A stretch of 10,041 bases of DNA. Origin: Smittium mucronatum (lineage: Eukaryota; Kickxellomycota; Harpellomycetes; Harpellales; Legeriomycetaceae). The position numbers were made by a program, and so were the translations under genes. Shown here in pieces: positions 1 through 8,526 of this stretch (within the stretch, counting starts at the first letter, position 1; every line of letters starts with the position of its first letter). The notes beneath the pieces are model-generated. The model saw only the letters and a list, made by a program, of their open reading frames with translations. It did no database searches and was not told the DNA's origin. The stretch spans positions 10,886 to 20,926 of the forward strand of contig LSSL01001217.1 in NCBI GenBank assembly GCA_001953115.1, in the 5' to 3' direction.

Positions 1-19
1 AAAAAAAAAAAAAAAAAAA
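1..19 (+). repeat. Poly(A) homopolymer run
   Basis: The window opens with 19 consecutive A, continuing beyond the edge for an unknown length. It could be a simple repeat or the tail of a retroposed sequence lying outside the window. No target-site duplication or retroelement body can be seen to decide. Confidence 0.8.
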
Positions 20-3000
20 TACTCATTGAAGCAATTCGAAAAACCCTACAACAAATACAAGAAGACTTTTTTTTTTTGAAAAAAATATATATCTAAAATT
101 TCCTAGAGATAAAAAACATTTTATTAATATTGCTAAAAAAAATTAGGACATTCTCGCGTTATAAAATTAGAATCGGATCAAAATAAAATTGGTCCTTTGT
201 GAGATATTATTCTATCTATACTTAACAAGTTATATTTTAACTGAAAAAATTAACATATATGCATTATATTTATGATTTATGAGGATGGAAAAAATTCTAT
301 AAACATCAAAGCTGTTTTGGGAGAGCTGGATATTTATGGGTTTATCGGTAAAATATTATGAATATTAATTAATTAAATCCAAAAAAGAAAAATAGAAGCT
401 GCTTATTCTAAATCACATCGAATAATCTTGTTATAAAATTAATTATTCTGATAAACTTTCAAACGCATATTTCACTGGATGTTTTTCAGAAATTTAATGT
501 TTGATTTGAAAAATAAGTTTAAAAATTAAGAAATTTCATGAAGAATAAACTTGCCGATTTATATATTTCGACAAAAGGATAATAACGATTATCAGATATG
601 GTTGGGACTGGAAATTTACAAATTTTCGCAAAAATAATTTTCAAATTTTCAAAAAAAGAAGATGGAAACATCTATACTTGTGCACTTGATTCACCAAAAA
701 ACGAAGCTATTTTGAATCAATTTAAAAAAGTAATTAGACAGATATTTTAATTTAACCAAATTAACTATCAGTGCTATATCTAGATCTGTAATAAGAATTT
801 AATTTAATAAGTACTGGTTTCGTGTCGCTGAAAGTAAATAAAAATATTTTCAGAAAAAAAAATGCTCTAAATTTTATTTTATATAGTTCCAAAAATTATT
901 CTGCTTTCTTACATAAAAATCTTTCTTGTAAAGGATAAATTTTATTTGTCAAAAAAATAGGGCAGCTTGAAATCCTAAAAATAATTTTTTCGAAAAAAAA
1001 ACAAAACTACTTTCAAAAAAAAAAGATACTATGAATGAAGGTAACAAAAATTTTGTTAAGTAAATTAACTTTTTTTTTTATTATGGAGCTCTAAAGAACT
1101 AGTATTGAAAATAAAAAAAAAGATGATACTGTAGAATTTATCGATACTTAAATCTATTTAATAGATAATTATAAAAAAATTTAAAGACGCTAGTTCTGAA
1201 AAATTATACTGAAATAAAAGAGGGAAATTTTTAAAAAAAAATTTTTTACAGTTTTATTAGAGTATCATGTTTATTGAGAAAGTCTAAATCGAAAATTAGA
1301 TGTTATAAATTGATCATTTTAAATTATCACGGCTTAAAATTTTGGAAATTTAATATATATGAATGTAGATATATATTACAGAACATTGATTTTCCATAAA
1401 TAAAATAAAAGAGCAAAAAGATTTATATTTTAGATTAACAATTTCTGAAAACTCAAAATTTGTGTACAAAAGTGATATTTCCTGGTATTTAAAAAACTGC
1501 TGTTGTAATTTTCTCACAGCTTATACAAAATAAAAGGAATACATGTCAGCATGAAAAAAATCGAAAAAACACAAGTCTATTTTTAATTAAATTATAATGA
1601 ATTTATATCCGTTTAATACAGAAGTAAGTGATGGAGGGTGATGTGATTAAATTAGATTTATTTATTAAAATTAAAAAAACACACAATTTTACTAAATTTT
1701 TACTTACAGTTTTCTAAGTCAATAAATGTACCTTTGAAGCCGAATTAAATATGAAATTAATTGAACTGTAGTAGGTTATAACATGTAAAAAATCATATCA
1801 AAGATAGCAGGATTTATATATGCAAAAATACATCCCAAATATCATTAATAGCATCTTTTTTGCTAATTTTTAAATTATATAATGGTTTTATAGTTTATAG
1901 CAATTAAAATGGAAAATATTTCAAGTACAAAAATTTTATACACATGAGATATGTAATAAAATGATGAAAATAATTTTTTTAGTTAGTTAATCAAAGTTGG
2001 ATGTTATTTATATTGATAAAAACTGGGGAAAAATAAATACTACAGAAATTTTTTTAATGAAAATCTATTATAATTGATCATCTCTCGCGAGTTAGAGAAA
2101 TTTTTAGAGCATTTTTTTATTATTTATTTGAAATTTTTATTTTTTATCGATATATAATGATATATTTTTTTTTCACGAAAAAAACAGATATCAATCTATA
2201 CTATACATTTATGATCCTAGTTTAACTTTTTCCATGGAGTTTTTGAGTGGTCTAATTTTTACATTCAGCATACTTAAGCTGAATTATATTAATAATACTA
2301 AACAAAAATGCAAAACAAGAAAATTTAATTCAAAAAAATAATTTAGGCAAATCCCAGTTTTAGATTTAATAATTAAATACCAAGAGAATTAATTTTTGGT
2401 GAATTTATATATTATTTAATTTTTTTTTAAAAAAAAATTTTTGTTAATTTATCGGAAAATTAACTTTTAATTTTTTTCCTTTTTTTTAATTTTTGATTAT
2501 AAATTGTCTATATATAAAACTATTATTACTGAAAGATTTAAATATAAAAATAAACTAAGATTAAGAAAAATAGATTAGATTAAGTGATTCGATTATTTTT
2601 TTAAAAATGTACAGACTTCATTCCTTTGTTGTAAGACTGACTAATAAAAAATAAAATTTTATTTTCTGATGCATATTAGCAAACTTCTGAGCACTTAAAT
2701 CCCTTCAATATAATTAAAAAGTTACTGGGCTATCTGTTCCGTTAAGAAAATTAAAAATAATATCCTCATTTCTAAAGCGTGGACGGGATATAAAACATGA
2801 TGGATTATTTCTTAACATATACCCTCATTTTGAAAAATCTGCTTAAATTAAACTTAGAAACGATGCTATGTTTTTGAAAAATGGTTTTAATATTGACTCA
2901 AAAAGTTACCAAAATCGATTTTGTTAAAAAAAATATAATATATTTAGAAGTTTTATAATCAGAAAATAGAAAAGCCCATTTTTTTAAAAAATATCATATA

Positions 3001-3053
3001 CGTATACATATATTTTCATTATAATTTATAAACTTTAAAGAAACTTTATTTAG
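1..3053. other. AT-rich non-coding flank
   Basis: I see no supportable gene here. The stretch is made of short A and T runs with stop codons dense in all six frames. Two patches are slightly less AT-rich and more protein-like. One is 538-750 on the plus strand, where an ATG at 598 opens 50 codons. The other is 2718-2920 on the plus strand, two adjacent open stretches of just under 40 codons each. At this base composition reading frames of that length arise by chance, so neither is called as a gene. The 2718-2920 patch could be an eroded upstream part of the transposase-like relic that follows it. Confidence 0.6.
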
Positions 3054-3248
3054 ATCAGAGATAACTTTCTTGAATGCAATTCGGCTGACTCAAAAAGAAT
3101 ATTCTGCACGATTAAACACATTGAGAATCACTGGAAACAAGTTTGGAATCATTATACTTCTAATCTTATAGTTTTTTTAAATAAATTTGGTATCCAAGAG
3201 CTAACTTTATGTTCTTCCCTCTTAAAACCACATTTTGTATTTTTTTAA
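3054..3248 (+). pseudogene. Possible integrase-core transposase fragment (relic)
   Basis: This frame is open for 64 codons between stops and has no ATG start. Its GC content is clearly above that of its surroundings (about a third over 3061-3160). It reads I-E-N-H-W-K-Q-V-W at 3120-3146, then K-F-G-I-Q-E, then L-L-K-P-H-F-V-F-F up to the stop. From knowledge of families, animal transposon proteins with an 'integrase core domain' end their catalytic domain with a similar order: I-E-R-x-W-R-x-V, about 20 residues, G-I-L-(D/E), then L-H-(Y/F)-V-F-L. The spacing here is about three residues shorter. The E at 3123-3125 would be the catalytic glutamate. Nothing convincing is left of the upstream D motifs, and the 150 bp before it is very AT-rich. 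Alternatives are a chance open frame or a Merlin/ISXO2-type fragment (D-x7-T...I-E-x2-W, with one residue too many between T and I-E). Confidence 0.3.
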
Positions 3249-4343
3249 AACTAAAATAAGATTAAATATTGAAATTTATAAATTTTTTCTATATGGGGCT
3301 TGATTTTCAATATGAATAAAATTCTTAGAAGTGAGAGATAATGCTTTTTGTAGTTCAAATTTTTATAATAACTTGTGCTTATGACAATATATACTTTTCA
3401 GAACAGAAAATAGTTCCTAACCTCATTATAATTACAGAATATTTTTTTTAATCGATTAAAATATGTATTTTTAAAATATTATATCCTATAACATTAAATG
3501 TAAATATTTCTTTGGTTTATAAATTTAATATAATATATTTTAAATTCATTATTAATAATTAAATCTAGAAAAATTTATTATATTTACTGTTTTTTCTGCT
3601 TATTTATATCAAGTAAGAAGTATTATGAGTATGGGTTTCGTTTTATTCGAAAAAAAAAATCGTAAATTTTACAAAACATTTATTCTAAATTATGTTCCAA
3701 TTCCTAGCGATCAAGAAGCATCTAGATCAAAAAATAGGAATTATATGATATCTTTTTTAAAAAAAAATTGTATTTTATTGTATTTTTATTTTAGTTCCAT
3801 TTTTATTTAAATATTATAATAAATTCATCTTTTCAAACGTATGTATTAAATGGTTAGAGCTTTTTTTTAAAAAATATATATATATAGCTAAATATAAATA
3901 TGTCTATTAGGACTAAAAAGATGAAATAATACTGATTTTATTGACAAATCTAGAATAAACTGTGTTGATAAGCTTTTAAAATTACATTTATTTCGTAATT
4001 ATTTCCAATATATTCGTCATTCTTTAAATTTAGATAAGATATTTAATTACAAAATTGAAGATGAGGTATATTTTATTTATTTATGAATAAACATGCCAAT
4101 TTATTATTTGAGAGATAGGCTATTCTTGAATAAAAGATTTATCTTTCAACACAAAATATTGCTTCGTCCAATCTCATTATTATTTTAATACAGCAAAGGG
4201 TATTTCTTTTTTATTTGTAATAAATTTATAAATTTTAATAATAATTTGTAGGGATATTATATAAATATTTCGTAATTCTTATAAAATTCTTCACCAACTT
4301 TCAATAATAAATCATTTAACGGGTGAAAGCACAGAAAATTGCT
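3249..4343. other. AT-rich non-coding spacer
   Basis: I see nothing gene-like. It contains AT microsatellite tracts, for example an alternating AT stretch at 3874-3886, and one ATG-initiated frame of 61 codons at 3625-3810 on the plus strand. That frame has low-complexity content rich in F, K, N and I, matches no family I know, and has a length expected by chance at this composition. Confidence 0.6.
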
Positions 4344-4352
4344 TTATTTATA
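4344..4352. repeat. Left target-site duplication of the MULE
   Basis: The nine bases ttatttata directly precede the left terminal inverted repeat. The nine bases directly after the right terminal repeat are ttatttatg, so eight of nine match. A 9-bp duplication is the usual size for Mutator-like transposons. The single mismatch fits an old insertion. The AT-rich context makes a chance match easier, but the abutment to both repeat ends is exact. Confidence 0.8.
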
Positions 4353-4473
4353 GAGGCTTTGTTTTAAAAACTCCCAAAATAAAATTATATCACTCATCAC
4401 ATTCTTTTACGTAATTTCCTCTTTTTCGTTAAACTCTATACAAAAATAAACACTGATATCCAATAATTTTTTC
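4353..4473 (+). repeat. Left terminal inverted repeat of the MULE
   Basis: The sequence starts GAGGCTTTGTTTTAAAAACT and is the reverse complement of the right end of the element. The outer 64 bases (4353-4416) align without gaps to 7542-7479 with 56 identities, including the shared blocks aaaataaaattat, actcatcac and ttttacgtaatt. Further inward the similarity needs small gaps and fades at about 4473. Such repeats are the transposase binding and cleavage ends. Confidence 0.88.
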
Positions 4474-4820
4474 ATTTTTTCTTAAAATTTAGACCATTTG
4501 TGGATCAGCAGTACAAAAGAAAATATAAACTTTGGCTCAATAAGAGCTCTCAAACAAATAATCAATCACATAATTGGATTTATTTCAAAAGATATTGAAA
4601 AAAAAAATTACATTTCATCAAATAGAAAACTAACGTAACATTGGAACAAGATATAATTAGATATGGAATTATTTTCGAATAATATGACAGATAATATTGA
4701 AAATTAGATATGTGTTTTTAATGAGGTTTGATAAATGAATAATATTTTAATCTAAAAGTAAGAATGTTAGCATTGGAGATTTTTTAAACTTTTGATTTTT
4801 GGCAGTTGATAATTATGAAA

Positions 4821-4846
4821 ATTTTGACGTTTCAAAACGTCAAAAT
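4821..4846. repeat. Perfect hairpin palindrome inside the MULE
   Basis: The arms attttgacgttt and aaacgtcaaaat are perfect reverse complements separated by two bases, giving a compact 26-bp palindrome. It sits directly at the first codons of the plus-strand FLYWCH-like relic. It could be a protein-binding site or replication-slippage product; no function is shown. Confidence 0.75.
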
Positions 4847-4991
4847 GGTCGATGGATATGTGTAAAAAGGGACTAAAATCGAAAAGAGTCTCCGCTATCT
4901 AACAAATAAACATCCCGAATTTTTTTTCTTATTTATGAGGAAAAAGAATGTAATAACTCCAAAAATAAGACAAATCTGCGGATTTTATTGA
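4845..4991 (+). pseudogene. Possible FLYWCH-type zinc-finger relic
   Basis: The plus-strand frame reads M-V-D-G-Y-V, a stop (TAA at 4863), then K-G-T-K-I-E-K-S-L-R-Y-L, then N-K-H-P-E, and R-K-K-N-V-I-T before a TGA at 4989. FLYWCH domains typically run L-V-x-D-G-Y-x-(Y/F), a basic stretch, Y-W-x-C, a second cysteine, a basic stretch with hydrophobic ending, then H-x-H. The order V-D-G-Y, basic stretch, R-Y and N-V-I-T fits, but both cysteines and the W are replaced and no H-x-H is readable. FLYWCH fingers are known companions of animal MULE transposases, which makes the context favourable. Here it lies on the strand opposite to the transposase. Chance resemblance in a short AT-rich frame is a real alternative. 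Confidence 0.28.
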
Positions 4992-5816
4992 TTTAAACTG
5001 AAACTTCATTAACAAAAAAAATATTTTGACTGGAAATAAAGTATTTTCACAACCGAAAATTTCCGTTGCATACATAAACAGCTTTTTAAAACAAAATTTG
5101 AGTCAGTTTATTGATTTTACTAAATTTTAAACCAAAGTGAAATTTTTTTTTTTGTTCTTGCTATTTATATGTATTGAAGTAAGGAATTTAAAACTCTAAT
5201 TCCGTTGATAACGTTTTAAGAAAATGTATATTTTTTTTATAAAAGAACCCTCTTCAATTCAAATCGTTCTTAACTCTACTAAAAACTTGTAATTAAAATC
5301 TTTATTGATATCATATAAGTATAAATTTCAAATTTCTTTATTGATAATTTAATAAAATATTTAAAAGATAAATGAAGCGTTTGAATTTCCAACTTTAAAG
5401 TTTTCGAGTTATGCCACTCAGACTTACATTTGCTGCAAGCATAATTTATTTTCTTATTAGATTTGACGTTTTCAGTTAAAATTGATTGTGATCAATTATT
5501 TTTCTTCGTAATCTTCCTCTAGGTACACTTTCCATCAGAAGACCAAGCAAATCATCACATTATTTTTCAGAATTGAAAAAACTGACTCTACTTAGTTATT
5601 ATTACCCGAATAAATATATATATGTATATATATTTTCATCTAAAGTTAAATACTTAATATCAGATACTTCATCTCTATATGCAAGAATCCCGCTGCAAAA
5701 ATAGCATGAGTACATTGAATTCCGAATTATTGAAACTCTCCGCATGTACAAGTATTTTTAGTTAAAATTTACAATAAAATATTATTTGTTTTCACTTCCA
5801 GAAACAATTACAGGTT

Positions 5817-5894
5817 TTTCAATCGTTCTATTTATAACAGCCAACGTTCTACTATCGGAAAAATTTATTTCAATCTTTTCCTGAACGATTGAAA
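5817..5894. repeat. Short inverted repeat within the transposase relic
   Basis: The 12-base arm tttcaatcgttc (5817-5828) has its exact reverse complement gaacgattgaaa at 5883-5894, with a 54-base spacer. It lies between the catalytic and SWIM parts of the dead transposase, a stretch where little protein similarity can be read. It may be a chance match or a small local duplication-inversion. Confidence 0.5.
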
Positions 5895-6111
5895 TTAAAT
5901 TTGATTTTTTTTTATTACTTAGGCCATATGAGTACCTTTTGTATCTAATTAAATAAAAAAATTGCTAGTTATTTAAATAAAGTAAACTTAATTAAACGAT
6001 TATTACTTTTTTTCACTCACATAATTTTCCAAATTTATCAAGATATCTAAAGAAGGAAAAGATCGTATTTTCTTAATAGAATAAAAAAAACTTTAATAGC
6101 ATTTGAAGTTA

Positions 6112-6132
6112 CGAAACCAAAACTTGGTTTCG
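6112..6132. repeat. Small hairpin in the transposase relic
   Basis: Arms cgaaaccaa and ttggtttcg are perfect complements around a three-base spacer. They fall in the codons for the K-P-S-F-G-F stretch before T-S-N, so coding constraint on a former gene is the simplest explanation. Confidence 0.4.
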
Positions 6133-6550
6133 AAGTAAAGAATATTGAGCATAACTTAGTCTTTGATTCGTATATCCAATCCTTTATTTTTTGGCTGTTT
6201 TTTAAGCATATATTCTTTTATATATATGTGTTCCATTCACATTTCGTAAAAGTTTTCGCCAGTTCCAAAAGTATTTTAGTAGTTTTTCTTCCGAATTTCT
6301 TAACAAAATTAACCTGAATATACCTATAAAAGAAAAACCAGTTAAATTTTCACTGAAAATATCTTTTGTAGCTTTTAGAAACCCCTTATCTCTATCTGAG
6401 ATAGCTGTATTGATTGTTTTAAGTACAACCGCTACTTTAAAATTCATAAAAAACTAACTCCAATTTTTTCCATTCTCAACTGGGATTATTTATTGAGCCA
6501 ATTCGATACACTATCATTTGCATCTAGTGTGGAAGCCATAATTAGGTAGT

Positions 6551-6637
6551 TTTTGTAGCATTTATTTGAAAAAAAGTGGATGGAATAAGCAAAAACGACA
6601 CCTTTGCTAAATTTTAGAGCATTTATTTGAGAAGAAG
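6551..6637. repeat. Imperfect direct repeat, 61-bp period
   Basis: Bases 6551-6576 match 6612-6637 at 22 of 26 positions, with agcatttatttga shared exactly. Read on the minus strand, both copies encode the same string F-F-S-N-K-C, once just before Y-K-N-Y-L at the start of the catalytic domain and once upstream. A local duplication inside the transposase would explain this and would disturb the frame, but two 26-base matches can also arise by chance in such AT-rich DNA. Confidence 0.4.
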
Positions 6638-7177
6638 GTCAAATGAATATTCTTTTAAACCTTATTCCATCTCCTAAATTTGAATTTCCAAAACTCAAAC
6701 CTCATTTTCATGTTTGACTTTGGAAATATGTGCTTTCACAAATTTAAATCCTTCATCAGGATCAAGTAACTGGCCACTTTTACCTGTTTTGAGCGATTTA
6801 CAAACAACTCCATATTTTAAATCGATCCCTTTTTTACTTCTGATTTTAATAATAGCATCTTTAACGCTCATTTTTCTCTTTTTAGACTTATTTTTTATCA
6901 TCTCTCATAAAAATTTTGAAATTGCAGCTGAAAATCTAGATTTTATTTCAACTTCAAACACAAGAAACTTGTGAAGCATGCTAGAACTTTTCGATAAATT
7001 CTTAGAGGTATTTATTTTTGATTAATAGAACCGAAATTTATATCCACATTCCTTTTTGACGCATTTTGCTAAAATTTGTCTTTTGCAATACTTATTAAAT
7101 TTAATGTTTATGTAAAAAAGGGCATTGTTACATGTAGTATCATTTATTTCCTCATCTTTATTGTTACAATCACTTTT

Positions 7178-7421
7178 TTAATACATCATAGCCGGTATCT
7201 AAAAATTTTGAAGTGCATATTTTAAACTTAAAATGGAATATAAATATTCTTATTCTTACATATAAAATACATTCTTCTGGTTAAAAGATCTAAATTTACA
7301 AGATTATTTTGAACTATTTTTTAGTTTCAATAGAATCAAAACAAAATTTTCAGGACTCAGATCATTTTTTCAATTCAAAAAAAATAACATGAGTAACACA
7401 CGAAACTTAAATCATATTTCA
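7178..7421. other. Sub-terminal spacer between right TIR and transposase
   Basis: About 245 bp lies upstream of the transposase reading and inside the right terminal repeat. By position it would have held the transposase promoter and first codons. I see no clear TATA-type element that stands out from the AT-rich background, and no continued transposase similarity beyond the in-frame stop at 7180. Confidence 0.4.
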
Positions 7422-7542
7422 GAAGTTTTTTATTCGATAACATTGTTTTTTATATAAAGTTTTTAACGAAAGAGGATGAATTACGTAAAATAAGGTGATG
7501 AGTAAAATAATTTTATTTTAGGAGTGTTTAAAATAATGCCTC
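7422..7542 (-). repeat. Right terminal inverted repeat of the MULE
   Basis: Read inward on the minus strand from 7542, it begins GAGGCATTATTTTAAACACT and mirrors the left repeat. The outer 64 bases (7542-7479) are 56/64 identical to 4353-4416 without gaps. Weaker gapped similarity continues to about 7422. It lies upstream of the transposase and would normally include its promoter. Confidence 0.88.
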
Positions 7543-7551
7543 TTATTTATG
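7543..7551. repeat. Right target-site duplication of the MULE
   Basis: The nine bases ttatttatg follow the last base of the right terminal repeat and match the left copy ttatttata at eight of nine positions. Confidence 0.8.
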
Positions 7552-8526
7552 TATACAGCTATTAATGAAAAATTATTATCTCAACAATGTTATTTCAAAA
7601 TCGGTCTTTCCGAATAGAATATTGAAAATTTTCTAAACCTCATATTTTTCAATTTTTGAGATATTTTAATATCTATAATTTTTTTAAATTCTTTTTTTTC
7701 TAGAAAAAAAAATTTACCACGAGGAATAAGTATGAGGAAAGTTATATTTAGAGATTTATCTCAAAATATGTCAATATATTATATCTTATTTAATAACAAA
7801 AATACCTTCTATAATTTTGGAAGCTCCATAAAATTACCGTATTAATATATATTTTTTAAAAAAATATCATCTCTATAAAAAACTCAAAAGAAATAAAAGT
7901 ATTAATGATACTTTGAGCAAATCGCATATATTCATGGCGTTTTTTTAGTACGAGATATTTGAAAATAGTTTAGTAATTAATAAGCAATCAAATTAAATAT
8001 ATAACTAAGTATTTTCTAATATAATAATCACTCAGCAAAAAAATAAAATAAAATAGAATTTCAGAATCATTTTTCGTAAAAATCATGGAAATCGTGAGGA
8101 AAAAATGATTATTTTTCCTATTGGATAAGTTTTTTTGAACTATAAATTATTCTTTTATATTCGAAAAATGATAATCAACAGTTTTATATGATAAAACTAT
8201 AGGATTATAAAAATCTGATTGATAAGTAAGTAGATTATTATTTTGGGATTTTTTCTGGATACCATAATATAAAAAAAAAATTTTTTGTGACTTTTTTCAA
8301 AAATAATTACTGTTATTGGCTTTTTTTAAAAAAATAATATATATTTTTATATAAATACACAATACGGAAATTATGAATTAAATTTTTTTAACTTAATAGT
8401 TATCATTTAGTTTCAGGAAATTGCCAAACTGAGAATTTTAAATTTTAAAAAATCCGAATAAAAGTATAATGGCTGCATTTTGGGAATATTTACTTTAAAA
8501 TTCTTTATCTTTCAATAAAATAACTC
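7552..8526. other. AT-rich non-coding flank
   Basis: I see no gene. The longest suggestive frame is on the plus strand around 7719-7844 (about 40 codons from P-R-G-I-S-M to a stop), well within chance length for this composition. Homopolymer A and T runs are frequent. Confidence 0.6.

Larger units (their letters stand above)
4474..5278. other. Left arm of the MULE outside the transposase
   Basis: About 800 bp lies between the left terminal repeat and the end of the transposase reading. On the plus strand one frame (codon starts divisible by three) is open from about 4464 to 4598 and reads R-P-F-V-D-Q-Q-Y-K-R-K-Y-K-L-W-L around 4491-4538, preceded by a pyrimidine-rich tract ending in AG at 4490 that could be a splice acceptor. 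The same frame later holds the FLYWCH-like stretch at 4845-4991. Between them the sequence is AT-rich and full of stops. From 4992 to 5278 I see nothing I can name. This could be a decayed second gene running toward the transposase, or non-coding sub-terminal DNA. Confidence 0.4.
5279..7177 (-). pseudogene. Decayed MULE transposase (WRKY-GCM1-like zinc, DDE, SWIM, zinc knuckle)
   Basis: This gene would cut and move the element by binding its terminal repeats. Reading on the minus strand: (1) 7177-6693, one frame with stops TAA 7024-7022 and TGA 6907-6905. It contains C-V-K-K-E-C (codons starting at 7063 and 7048), H at 6973, then the ATG-initiated piece 6901-6695 with D-A-I-I-K-I-R-S-K-K-G-I and D-P-D-E-G-F-K-F-V. 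(2) About 6590-6515 in a second frame: C-Y-K-N-Y-L-I-M-A-S-T-L-D-A-N-D-S. (3) About 6500-6340 in the third frame: E-N-G-K-N-W, stop TAG 6456, then S-D-R-D-K-G-F with its D at 6396. (4) About 6340-6060 back in the first frame: V-N-F-V-K-K-F-G, stop at 6220, then F-T-S-K-P-S-F-G-F-V-T-S-N. (5) SWIM finger 5750-5706, C-T-C-x9-C-T-H. (6) P-R-G-R-L-R-R-K near 5523-5500. (7) Zinc knuckle C-S-K-C-x4-W-H-N-S-K-T from 5437. The order matches MULE transposases. The catalytic E after T-S-N is K (codon 6094-6092), and the first catalytic D is not readable. The start near 7177 is only the edge of the open frame. Confidence 0.85.
4353..7542 (-). mobile_element. Mutator-like (MULE) DNA transposon, degenerate full-length copy
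   Basis: This is a 3190-bp element bounded by long terminal inverted repeats of about 121 bp and flanked by a 9-bp target duplication with one mismatch. Both ends start with GAGGC read inward. The transposase gene runs on the minus strand and covers about 1.9 kb of the right part. The left 800 bp lies outside the transposase and has weak plus-strand coding traces. Long terminal repeats, a 9-bp duplication and a transposase with a MULE catalytic domain plus SWIM finger together identify the Mutator superfamily. The copy cannot move by itself: the transposase has at least five frame changes, several in-frame stops and a missing catalytic residue. The two terminal repeats differ at about 12% of aligned outer positions, which also suggests age. 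Transfer between species cannot be judged from one copy. Confidence 0.88.

Noticed and set aside
2083..2092. CTCGCGAG palindrome resembling the TCTCGCGAGA promoter motif of animals
   Set aside because: One base differs from the motif and there is no gene next to it. A single short match is not enough.
2770..2796. I-S-K-A-W-T-G-Y-K read on the plus strand, like the S-D-x-W-x-x-Y motif of Merlin/ISXO2 transposases
   Set aside because: The D is K, and the distance to the I-E-x2-W motif at 3120 is far too long (about 110 codons instead of about 35).
3625..3810. ATG-started frame of 61 codons on the plus strand
   Set aside because: Composition is dominated by F, K, N, I and Y, with no motif I know. 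At this A+T content about one frame of such length is expected by chance in the window.
3874..3886. AT dinucleotide tract, and similar tracts such as 5612-5634
   Set aside because: Short and ordinary for DNA of this composition; no sign of a regulatory role.
6202..6447. 81-codon minus-strand frame as a self-standing gene
   Set aside because: Only its first half (through SDRDKG and K-D-I-F) is transposase. The second half is out of frame, since the true continuation V-N-F-V-K-K-F-G lies in another frame.
6695..6901. 68-codon minus-strand frame as a small independent gene
   Set aside because: The same frame continues upstream past one TGA into the zinc domain, and its content matches the pre-catalytic region of MULE transposases, so it is one piece of the pseudogene.
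6901..6935. Splice-acceptor-like attttcag before the 6901 ATG, suggesting an exon
   Set aside because: Transposase similarity reads straight through this position in the same frame, so an intron is not needed.
6714..6974. 86-codon plus-strand frame
   Set aside because: It overlaps, on the opposite strand, the N-terminal transposase segment that has recognisable MULE content, so it is the antisense shadow of that segment.
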